A stretch of DNA of 6,844 bases from an uncultured Pirellulaceae bacterium (GCA_934255105.1 CAKQNH010000253.1:1-6844), one strand, 5' to 3'; numbered from the stretch's first letter, positions 1-5,867 are shown. Notes: a model not told the origin generated them from the sequence alone. Program-made: numbers and translations.

Positions 1-72
1 GGATCCAGTGCGAGCAGAGCTAACGCAAGAAAATCGATAGGGAAAAGGCTCGTGAAAAGTTGTGGGGTATAA

Positions 73-185
73 AACGGCACTCCTGCCCGTTTCGAAGTAG
101 AACGGGCACTCCTGCCTGTTTCGAAGTAGAACGGGCACTCTTGCCTGTTTCGAAGTAGAACAGGCGCTCCTGCCCGTCTCTACTC
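73..185. repeat. Family B hairpin repeat array (4 units, 29-bp period)
   Basis: Four tandem units begin at about 73, 101, 130 and 159. Each carries the motif AACGGGCACTCCTGCCCGTT or a close variant (8-nt arms, 4-nt loop), joined by TCGAAGTAG linkers. The first unit has lost one G, giving a 28-bp spacing. Read on the minus strand, the direction in which larC transcription arrives, the last hairpin is followed by TTTTATA, as in an intrinsic terminator. The same motif recurs at 5754-5829. I infer a dispersed hairpin family that may also end larC transcription; no gene is supported in 1-318. Confidence 0.85.
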
Positions 186-207
186 TTCATCTCAAAAGCA
201 TCGGCCC

Positions 208-228
208 CATGCCAGCTTGTCTGGCATG
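208..228. repeat. Perfect 8-bp inverted repeat (stem-loop)
   Basis: CATGCCAG at 208-215 and CTGGCATG at 221-228 are exact reverse complements around a 5-nt loop CTTGT. The element lies about 90 bp beyond the larC stop codon. Its middle, CCAGCTTGTC, matches the end of the family A core found at 4275-4740, so it may be a diverged relative. There is no T-tract directly after either arm, so it is not a clear intrinsic terminator. Confidence 0.6.
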
Positions 229-248
229 AGCCAAAGTTTTGCGAGTTA

Positions 249-304
249 GCCTTCGCATTTGTTGGAGTCTAGCCTTTAGGCGATTCGACGCGCCGAGCGA
301 AGGC
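249..304. repeat. Nested inverted repeat downstream of larC
   Basis: GCCTTCGC at 249-256 pairs exactly with GCGAAGGC at 297-304. Between them sits a small GCCT-TT-AGGC hairpin. The element ends 15 bp beyond the larC stop codon, a position suited to a 3'-end structure. It could be a degraded repeat element; the sequence alone does not say. Confidence 0.45.
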
Positions 305-318
305 CAGCTCTGCAACAC

Positions 319-1674
319 TCATGGCTTTGGTGGTCTTCGCGAGTGATCGTGTGAATGATCATGTGAATGATCATGTGAATGATCATGTGAATGATCATGT
401 GAGTGATCGTGCGAATGATCATGACTGGCGAGTGGGAATTGCACTGGAAGATTAAGCCCCGTTGCCTGCAGCGAGCTAGGCAGACTATTTTGGTCAAGTT
501 GCTGCTGGGCCGCTTGTCGGACTAAGTGCATGACAGCCTCCAAGGTTTGACCGCTGATTTGAGACAGATGGCGGCAGTCATCATATTCGGGGGTGATGCG
601 CAATTCGGACTGGCCCTCTGCACCGGGCAACCAAGCCACTTTGACCCGGGCGGCCCCCAGCACCGTGGAAACTTGGAGCGAATCGCGCGCTGCTACCCGA
701 CGGGACAGACGCGACTGCCGGATACCCAGCGATCCGGTATGTCGCATGATGGCATCTTCCATCGTCCGGCGTTGCTCGGGCCGCACCAGCACCGACAGCA
801 GCGTCCCTGGCCGATTCTTTTTCATGGCGATCGCAGTGGTATAAACATCCAATGGCTGGAGCGTCCATAGCTGTTCAATAGCGTGGCCCATTTGCTCACC
901 GCTCGCATCATCGACATTGGTTTCCAGCAACACTACTTCATCGTGCGCGGTTGGCGCAGCGCAACCTACCAACACCCGCAGGATGTTAGCCTGTTCGCGG
1001 ATTTCTTTGTGGCCCGCCCCACATCCGATGCGGTCGATCTGCATGTCGGGCATGGGGCCGAATCCGTCGACGAGCGTAGCCAGGAATGCAGCGCCGGTGG
1101 GAGTCGTCAATTCATGTGCGATCGACGACCCCCGCACGGGGATCCCGCGCAGCAGTTCGATGGTCGCCGGCGCAGGCACACTGACCAAACCATGAGCGAT
1201 GCGAATCGTTCCGGTGCCTGTCGACGGAGGCGCTGCCACGATGCGCCGGATCCCCAACTGCGTCAGAGCGATGGCCACGCCGACGATATCGACGATCGAA
1301 TCGATGGCTCCCACTTCATGAAAGTGGACTTGCTCGATGCTCGTCCCATGTACTTTGGCTTCGGCCGCTCCCAATCGCCGAAAGACGCGCAAGGCAATTT
1401 CCGATTCGCGCTGCGTTAGCTGGCTGTTGCCAATCATCGATTCGATATCGCTCAAGCGACGGTGCGCGTGTTCGGGAGGGTGTCGGACATCCAATCGCAG
1501 CCCGCGAAAGTCATTCCGCAAGGTTTGGCTGAACTCCAGTTCCACCTGTTCCAGACCGGGGAGCGAGCGGATCTGTTGGCTGAGGTACGCCGAATCGGCG
1601 CCAGCATCAACTAGAGCAGCGAGCAGCATGTCGCCCGCGATGCCGCTGAGCGTGTCCAAGTAGGCGAGGGCCAT
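319..1674 (-). CDS. larC: LarC, nickel insertion protein for the nickel-pincer cofactor
   Basis: This 451-residue cytoplasmic protein matches LarC (DUF111), which uses CTP to insert nickel into pyridinium-3,5-bisthiocarboxylate mononucleotide, the last step of the cofactor used by lactate racemase LarA and related enzymes. Family features in order: SGIAGDM at residues 10-16, a short His-containing stretch near 65-72, VHFHEVGAIDSIVDIVG at 116-132, LTTPTGAA at 189-196, GCGAG at 217-221, and the C-terminal half starting at ETNVDD (251-256). Both halves are in one frame, unlike the Lactobacillus gene, which needs a programmed frameshift. The protein is longer than the usual ~400 residues because of a C-terminal tail holding seven HDHS repeats (about 418-445), probably metal-binding. 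The ATG at 1674 fits the family N-terminus and lies 6 bp after the stop of the upstream GrpB gene, suggesting co-transcription. larA, larB and larE are not in the window. Confidence 0.93.
   Translation of the reverse strand: MALAYLDTLSGIAGDMLLAALVDAGADSAYLSQQIRSLPGLEQVELEFSQTLRNDFRGLRLDVRHPPEHAHRRLSDIESMIGNSQLTQRESEIALRVFRRLGAAEAKVHGTSIEQVHFHEVGAIDSIVDIVGVAIALTQLGIRRIVAAPPSTGTGTIRIAHGLVSVPAPATIELLRGIPVRGSSIAHELTTPTGAAFLATLVDGFGPMPDMQIDRIGCGAGHKEIREQANILRVLVGCAAPTAHDEVVLLETNVDDASGEQMGHAIEQLWTLQPLDVYTTAIAMKKNRPGTLLSVLVRPEQRRTMEDAIMRHTGSLGIRQSRLSRRVAARDSLQVSTVLGAARVKVAWLPGAEGQSELRITPEYDDCRHLSQISGQTLEAVMHLVRQAAQQQLDQNSLPSSLQATGLNLPVQFPLASHDHSHDHSHDHSHDHSHDHSHDHSHDHSRRPPKP
343..423 (-). repeat. 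12-bp coding tandem repeat encoding HDHS units
   Basis: About seven copies of a 12-bp unit, TGAATGATCATG on the plus strand, encode Ser-His-Asp-His on the minus strand near the end of larC. Each typical unit contains the palindrome ATGATCAT. Because 12 is a multiple of three, copy-number change would alter tail length without shifting frame. Inner copies are nearly identical and the edge copies vary, as expected for slippage or unequal crossover. Confidence 0.92.
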
Positions 1675-1680
1675 CTTCGT

Positions 1681-2193
1681 TTACTTCAAGTGATCGTGGA
1701 GAATTTGGAAAAAGTCGTTTTTGGCGGCAGCGTATCGCTCGACTGCATCGCACGTGTCGACCAAATGCTCGCGTTTGAGCGTTTCTAACAACTGGCGATC
1801 GCCGATGGCCTGCTGCAGATGATCGCGAATCGCCAGCCCGCGCTGCCAAGCCGGCCCGTTGCGCCGAACCAGCAGCACAGTATGCGTAACCTCCCCCGTG
1901 CGTGGTTTATGCAGGCAAGCGGTCAACTCGTCGTCACACCAGTCGGGAGATGGCATGCGTTTGTAATTCAGCCCTTCCAGCAGCCCAGCAACTTCGTTCA
2001 GGCCCTGCATTTCGTCCATACCGGCCAGCATGTCGATCACGGGTTGCGCTAGGCCGTCCCCAATGGCCGTGCCTCCAATGTGTTGGACTTCGCTAATCCA
2101 ACCCTGGCTGGCCCACAGCAGCATCGATCGCGATTGTTCAAACTCCTGCGGCCACTTGCGGTTATACGACATCAGGCGGAAAGGGGAAGTCAT
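1681..2193 (-). CDS. GrpB/UPF0157 family protein (nucleotidyltransferase-like fold)
   Basis: With the start chosen here the protein has 170 residues, the usual family length. GrpB-family traits are an N-terminal SYNRKWPQEFEQ segment (9-20), the signature QHIGGTAIGDGLAQPVIDML (37-56, compare the usual HVGSTAVPGL..KPIIDI), a THTVLLV strand (103-109) and IRDHL (122-126, compare FRDYL). The usual Ser of the GST motif is Gly here. The family belongs to the nucleotidyltransferase superfamily, but its reaction is mostly unknown. An ATG 69 bp further upstream (2262) is in frame but has no ribosome-binding site and adds residues the family lacks; the ATG at 2193 is preceded by GAAGAAG. The gene ends 6 bp before larC, so the two are probably one transcript, though a functional link to nickel is not established. 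Confidence 0.85.
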   Translation of the reverse strand: MTSPFRLMSYNRKWPQEFEQSRSMLLWASQGWISEVQHIGGTAIGDGLAQPVIDMLAGMDEMQGLNEVAGLLEGLNYKRMPSPDWCDDELTACLHKPRTGEVTHTVLLVRRNGPAWQRGLAIRDHLQQAIGDRQLLETLKREHLVDTCDAVERYAAAKNDFFQILHDHLK

Positions 2194-2384
2194 AGGCTTC
2201 TTCAATATATTTGATATTTGAGCGAGGGAGCCAAGTGGCATTGGCGTGCTGGACTCGCCCATGCAATCGGCAAAGTCCGTTTGTCGGGTACTACAACCCG
2301 GCAGCTTGACTCATTGTAGCCACATTGCCCACAGTGAAAACATTGCCGCGCCGATAGATACATAGACGGATAGAACTCGCAGCA
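2194..2384. promoter_or_regulatory. Divergent intergenic region (GrpB-larC / histidine kinase)
   Basis: This 191-bp gap lies between divergent start codons, so promoters in both directions are expected. It contains a TTGACT (2306-2311) resembling a -35 box for the plus strand without a good -10 at the right distance, a CGGGT-6 nt-ACCCG inverted repeat (2285-2300), and an AT-rich patch around 2199-2219 containing a minus-strand TATATT close to the GrpB start. None is strong enough to call as a specific promoter. Confidence 0.4.
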
Positions 2385-4274
2385 ATGGATCGCCCGCTGC
2401 CTACTTCAGCAATGGAATGGAAAGTTATGCCTCTGTCAGCTCAACTGAATTACGCCGGTAAGAATTCGGTCCGCTCGCGTAGCGTCGTCCCTTCAGCCAC
2501 AGCGACTAGGTCTGGCGATATTTCATCGCAGATCCAGCATTCCTGGCAGACTTTTGTGCTGCTGGAGGAGAACCACCCCGCATCTACCTTGCCTGGCAAT
2601 TCGCCCGCCTATGTGCGTTTTGATAGCCCGCACGTCGCGACGCCCAGCCCGCGGACAGCTCCGCAATGGCGCGAGGATTTTGGTTGGCATCGCAGTTTGC
2701 ACGATAGTCCGCCCAGCCACTCAGCTCAGTCCGCTAGCGGAACAGCCACTCTGAATCACTTGTTAGCCGAAGTGGCACACGATATTCGTACGCCGATTGC
2801 CGTGGCCCAGCAGATTATCTCCCTCCTAGAACAGGGAGCTCACCAAGCGGTCCGCTGGACGACCGAGCAGAGCGAACTGCTGCGCGAAGCTCAACTCCGC
2901 CTGACTCAGGCCAATCGCTGGGCGGAGGGGATATTGCTCCAGCACAGCTTGGCTCACGGCCAGCCGGTTAACGTGCGACGCCGGTTCTACCCTCAGCAGT
3001 GGCTGCAGAGTGTTCAGCCACTGCTGAATTCATTGGCCAAACAACGCGGCGTCCGCTTGTTATGGATCGGCTGGGATCGCTCCCTCCCCAGGTTGTATGC
3101 AGATGCCAACCAGTTGTCGCGAGTGCTATTGAATCTGGTGGATAATGCACTTCAAGCTAGCCGTCCAGGCAACGAAGTGCGCGTGCGCGTAGCCTGGCAG
3201 ACTCGAGTAACCCAGCAGATGATCGTCACTATCGAAGACGATGGCCGGGGACTGTCCAGCGACCTGATGCGGCAGATCAACACTCCGCACACCCCAGCGA
3301 ACCGCTCGCACTCGCAGCAGACAAATTCGGGTGTCGGACTGGGGCTGACTACTGCGAAAACACTTGTACATGCTCTGGGAGGCACACTGCGCGCGCAACA
3401 TCCCAGTGGCGGCGGAACGCAGTTCAGCCTGACGCTGCCGGTCGATAACTACCATTCGTTAGTCCACAGTTGGCTGCAGAAAATTTCCGATCAGACCAAC
3501 CGTGCGGCCGATAGGACTCAGCAGCGGATAGCAATTCACGCTCTGCGCAGCACGCCGACGGCAACTTCCCAGCCGATGTGGGATGAAATTGATTTGCAAC
3601 TGCAACAAGCGGCTAGCGGCGGCGACTTGGTTTATCGCGTAGCGCGCGATCGTTGGTTATGGCTCTCCAAGCAGGTCTGTGGAGATCGCCCAGCAGTACC
3701 GCCCGCCATGTCCGCTGCACTGCGCAAATTGCGTGAGCGCAACAACGCGTGGAACCTTCCTCTGGACTGTCGTCACCAGCAGGTCTTCGAGTGGCAAACC
3801 CAGGCGGCTCAAAACGTGGGCTATGACGACTCCCGCAGCCATATCGCGGCCCACTCCTGTACGATGCGTCTGACATCGATCATCGCCGAAAGAATTGCAG
3901 AATTGATCGGAGATCACGTGCCACCAATCGACGATTTGCAGGCCACGCAAACTCCGCTAGTCACCCGCCCCACGGCAGGCGGACCCGCGCGACTGATCCG
4001 CAGTGACGGAGCCCACAGGAATCATCCCTCCCATCCAGCAGCAGTTTCGCCTGCCAAGCCAGCAGCAGTTTCGTCTGCCAAGCCAGCGGCGGTTTCGGCA
4101 GCCAAGCCAGCAGCAGTTTCGGCAGCCAAGCCGTTTCCGGGTGTGAACGCGTCCATAGCAGAGACACCGTGCGAATCCTTCTCTGGCACACTAGCGGAAT
4201 TAGCCCAAGAATGGCATTCACGCCAAGTGCGGCTCGATCAAATCCAAACCTCCGTCCAGCCACCCCGTCTGTGA
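2385..4274 (+). CDS. Soluble sensor histidine kinase with degenerate GGDEF-like C-terminus
   Basis: This is a 629-residue two-component histidine kinase. The kinase core is complete: H-box VAHDIRTP with phosphoacceptor His132, N-box LLNLVDNALQAS with Asn254, G1 motif DDGRG (285-289) and G2 motif GVGLGL (316-321), ending near residue 352. Residues 1-120 are polar and low-complexity, with no transmembrane segment or recognised sensor domain, so the protein is probably cytosolic. Residues about 380-510 resemble a GGDEF domain: a strand RIAIHAL, a helix, then DLVYRVARDRW (414-424) where active enzymes have D-L-V-x-R-x-GGDEF. The catalytic motif and metal ligands are lost, so diguanylate cyclase activity is unlikely. 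Four AAVSxAKP repeats (552-583) form a probable flexible linker. No response regulator is adjacent, so its partner is unknown. Neither candidate start (2385 or 2412) has a clear Shine-Dalgarno; the longer was kept. Confidence 0.88.
   Translation: MDRPLPTSAMEWKVMPLSAQLNYAGKNSVRSRSVVPSATATRSGDISSQIQHSWQTFVLLEENHPASTLPGNSPAYVRFDSPHVATPSPRTAPQWREDFGWHRSLHDSPPSHSAQSASGTATLNHLLAEVAHDIRTPIAVAQQIISLLEQGAHQAVRWTTEQSELLREAQLRLTQANRWAEGILLQHSLAHGQPVNVRRRFYPQQWLQSVQPLLNSLAKQRGVRLLWIGWDRSLPRLYADANQLSRVLLNLVDNALQASRPGNEVRVRVAWQTRVTQQMIVTIEDDGRGLSSDLMRQINTPHTPANRSHSQQTNSGVGLGLTTAKTLVHALGGTLRAQHPSGGGTQFSLTLPVDNYHSLVHSWLQKISDQTNRAADRTQQRIAIHALRSTPTATSQPMWDEIDLQLQQAASGGDLVYRVARDRWLWLSKQVCGDRPAVPPAMSAALRKLRERNNAWNLPLDCRHQQVFEWQTQAAQNVGYDDSRSHIAAHSCTMRLTSIIAERIAELIGDHVPPIDDLQATQTPLVTRPTAGGPARLIRSDGAHRNHPSHPAAVSPAKPAAVSSAKPAAVSAAKPAAVSAAKPFPGVNASIAETPCESFSGTLAELAQEWHSRQVRLDQIQTSVQPPRL
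4038..4133 (+). repeat. 24-bp coding tandem repeat (4 copies, AAVSxAKP)
   Basis: Four consecutive 24-bp units inside the kinase gene encode AAVSPAKP, AAVSSAKP, AAVSAAKP and AAVSAAKP. The composition resembles the Ala/Lys/Pro tails of histone H1-like and other flexible basic proteins. Near-identity at DNA level points to recent tandem duplication. Confidence 0.9.
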
Positions 4275-4378
4275 CGTGGGATAAGCTTCCAGCTTGTCAA
4301 CGTGGGATAAGCTTCCAGCTTGTCAACGTGGGATAAGCTTCTAGCTTGTCAACGTGGGATAAGCTTCCAGCTTGTCTA
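4275..4378 (+). repeat. Family A hairpin repeat, left array (4 units, 26-bp period)
   Basis: Units start at 4275, 4301, 4327 and 4353. The shared core begins CGTG and continues GGATAAGCTTCCAGCTTGTC. GATAAGCT and AGCTTGTC form an 8-bp stem around a 3-nt loop, with one T-G position that would be a G-U wobble in RNA read on this strand. Unit 3 differs by a C-to-T change in the loop only. The first unit starts on the base after the histidine kinase stop codon. A truncated fifth copy may follow at about 4384-4396. Confidence 0.93.
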
Positions 4379-4555
4379 GCTAACGTGGTAGCTTATTTAT
4401 CTTGAGAGACTACAAACCATCAGTCCTCCCTCCTTGGTAAAGCGAGCTCGCCAACAGGGGCGATCCACAGAGCTTCTGCCTTTGAGAAAGAGACCATACA
4501 TGTTAGCTCTATTGACACTGTGCCTACTCGTTTTTCTTAGAAAACTGTAGTTCTC
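4379..4555. other. Gene-free island between the two family A arrays
   Basis: I see no credible gene here; the minus-strand open frame crossing it runs into the right array and has no recognisable protein. Visible structures are the 10-bp palindrome GCGAGCTCGC (4442-4451), placed between CCCTCCTTGG and CCAACAGGGG, which are imperfectly complementary, and an AT-rich hairpin GTTTTTCTTAGAAAAC around 4530-4545. The island would form the loop if the two inverted arrays paired. Confidence 0.5.
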
Positions 4556-4740
4556 AGCGCGACAAGCTGGAAGCTTATCCCACGTTAGCTCGACAAGCTG
4601 GAAGCTTATCCCACGCCAGCTCGACAAGCTGGAAGCTTATCCCACGCCAGCGCGACAAGCTGGAAGCTTATCCCACGTTAGCTCGACAAGCTAGAAGCTT
4701 ATCCCACGTTAGCTCGACAAGCTGGAAGCTTATCCCACGG
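4556..4740 (-). repeat. Family A hairpin repeat, right array (6 units, 31-bp period)
   Basis: Units start at 4556, 4587, 4618, 4649, 4680 and 4711. The core is identical to the left array but in the opposite orientation, and the linker between cores is 7 nt (GAGCTAA, GAGCTGG or GCGCTGG when read on the minus strand) instead of 2 nt. Unit 5 carries the same single loop change seen in unit 3 of the left array. The outermost unit lies 7 bp beyond the stop codon of the DUF4105 gene, which transcribes into it. Confidence 0.93.
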
Positions 4741-4747
4741 GCACGTC

Positions 4748-5680
4748 TCAACGCGGTCGCCGAATGGCCTGTGAGAAATTGGGATCATCGGCATACAACT
4801 GGGCGGCCAGATTGATTTTACTGGCTGCCTTGATCTGCTCAAAAGGTCCCTCGGCGGCCAGTAGCCCGAGGTCATATGCGAAACGGTCTGATTGACCTGG
4901 CAGCAAAATGCGAATATCGCCCATCAGTGTGCCGGGGCGGATCTGGTTGACCAAATCGACGATGTTGGTGGTGCAATTGTTGGACACCAGGTCATAGAAT
5001 TCCGGTTGACGAGAGATTTGATTGACGCGGGCAAGCGCGGCTAGAAACACCTTCTGGACTTGATCAGGTGTCGCTCTAATCGGGTAGAGGTAGACATCCA
5101 CCTTGCGCACCTCGGTTCGCAGCAGGATCAGATCGTGCTCCGTCCCGACCACCCACATCAATTCGTATTCGTTGTTGGTGCTGGCCCCCAGCGCATAGCT
5201 TTCATGCGTCTCCAGCCGAGCTTCGACGGAGAACACGATCTGCTCTCCACTGGCCAGGCCAAAGCTGAGCATAGTGTGCGCAATCAGCGGAGCATTTGCG
5301 AAAGGGACGACAATGAAATCGATCGTGCGAACATCCGACAGCAGGATTTGCCGATCGAAATGCCTCACGTCGTAATCGTCCTCTGTACGGTAAACGCAGT
5401 CGCGGATATTTTTCAACTGCACCCGGTCGTGTTCGATCTCCGCATAGGGCAGAATTGCCAAGTCAGGCCGCCACAACCGATCGTGGCTGGGATGCTTGTG
5501 CAGTGGCCCCGTAATGAAATTGATCAAACGCCCGAACCGGCTGTCGGGTGACTGGGCTGCACCCGCATGGGGAGTAACCAGGGCGCTGCAGCCACTGCTG
5601 ATGATCAGCAGCAGCAGGTGCATCGCGACCGCTAGCCCAGCCAAGCCGGGATGAACAAATTTCGCCAGGGGATACCGCAT
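4748..5680 (-). CDS. Exported DUF4105 / Lnb-like periplasmic domain protein
   Basis: The 310-residue protein starts with a basic N-terminus and a hydrophobic stretch (about 12-30) ending in ISSGCS. Cys31 could be lipidated, but the -3 position is Ser rather than Leu/Val/Ile, so a lipoprotein call is uncertain. The rest matches DUF4105, now named after the N-terminal periplasmic domain of Lnb, the Bacteroides lipoprotein N-acyltransferase. Family motifs are AHTMLSFG (134-141), a SVEAR strand (151-155), EYELMWVVGTEHDLILLRTEVR (starting at 171), PEFYDLVSNNCTTNI (226-240) and a final helical region. His135 and Cys236 are the likely catalytic pair by analogy. There is no C-terminal membrane region like that of full-length Lnb, so acyltransferase activity cannot be assumed; a hydrolase or other transfer role is possible. 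It is transcribed alone, convergent with the kinase gene. Confidence 0.8.
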   Translation of the reverse strand: MRYPLAKFVHPGLAGLAVAMHLLLLIISSGCSALVTPHAGAAQSPDSRFGRLINFITGPLHKHPSHDRLWRPDLAILPYAEIEHDRVQLKNIRDCVYRTEDDYDVRHFDRQILLSDVRTIDFIVVPFANAPLIAHTMLSFGLASGEQIVFSVEARLETHESYALGASTNNEYELMWVVGTEHDLILLRTEVRKVDVYLYPIRATPDQVQKVFLAALARVNQISRQPEFYDLVSNNCTTNIVDLVNQIRPGTLMGDIRILLPGQSDRFAYDLGLLAAEGPFEQIKAASKINLAAQLYADDPNFSQAIRRPR

Positions 5681-5682
5681 GG

Positions 5683-5696
5683 TTTGCTATAGCAAA
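5683..5696. promoter_or_regulatory. Perfect 14-bp palindrome upstream of the DUF4105 start codon
   Basis: TTTGCTATAGCAAA is a perfect palindrome ending 2 bp before the ATG at 5680, exactly where a ribosome-binding site would lie; no Shine-Dalgarno sequence is visible there. It is followed upstream by ATCGATCG. It could be an operator for a dimeric regulator or an RNA structure affecting initiation. Both are inferences. Confidence 0.45.
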
Positions 5697-5724
5697 ATCG
5701 ATCGCTCTGGGCCAAGCCCAGCCC

Positions 5725-5747
5725 CGTGCGTATGCTTCCAGCTTGCG
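5725..5747 (+). repeat. Degenerate single copy of the family A repeat
   Basis: GCTTCCAGCTTG (5734-5745) matches the family A core exactly, and the flanking CGTGCG resembles its CGTGGG start. One base is missing and a few differ compared with the arrays at 4275-4740. It sits just left of two family B hairpins. Confidence 0.6.
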
Positions 5748-5753
5748 GTCCAA

Positions 5754-5829
5754 AGTGAGGTATAAAACGGGCAGGAGTGCCCGTTCTACTCGAGTGAGGT
5801 ATAAAACGGGCAGGAGTGCCCATTCTACT
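5754..5829 (-). terminator. Two family B hairpins, likely terminators of the quinone reductase gene
   Basis: Two 39-bp units (5754-5792 and 5793-5829) each contain an 8-bp stem with a 4-nt loop: AACGGGCA-GGAG-TGCCCGTT at 5766-5785 and a one-base variant at 5805-5824. Read on the minus strand each stem is followed by TTTTATA, giving the hairpin-plus-U-tract form of an intrinsic terminator. They begin about 40 bp after the quinone reductase stop codon. The same motif occurs downstream of larC at 73-185. Confidence 0.7.
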
Positions 5830-5867
5830 TTTGGTTAGGTTACGCTCGGAATGCGTTGGCGAAAGTG

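Noticed and set aside
1..6. Window begins exactly with GGATCC (BamHI site)
   Set aside because: Could be a clone boundary or chance; nothing else supports an artificial junction.
17..25. GAGCTAACG matches the family A linker plus the first bases of its core
   Set aside because: Only nine bases match and no core follows, so chance is likely.
1..80. Minus-strand open frame from a GTG at 80 to the left edge, with a hydrophobic stretch (FLALALLALD)
   Set aside because: It would start inside the repeat array, has no ribosome-binding site and only about 27 codons are visible; too little to call a gene.
526..1419. Long plus-strand open frames antisense to larC
   Set aside because: They mirror the strongly recognised larC coding frame and show no family similarity.
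4397..4627. 76-codon minus-strand open frame between the arrays
   Set aside because: Its N-terminal part is translated from repeat units and the rest matches no family I recognise.
4275..4740. Possible CRISPR array
   Set aside because: Linkers between repeats are 2 or 7 nt and nearly identical; there are no unique spacers and no cas genes.
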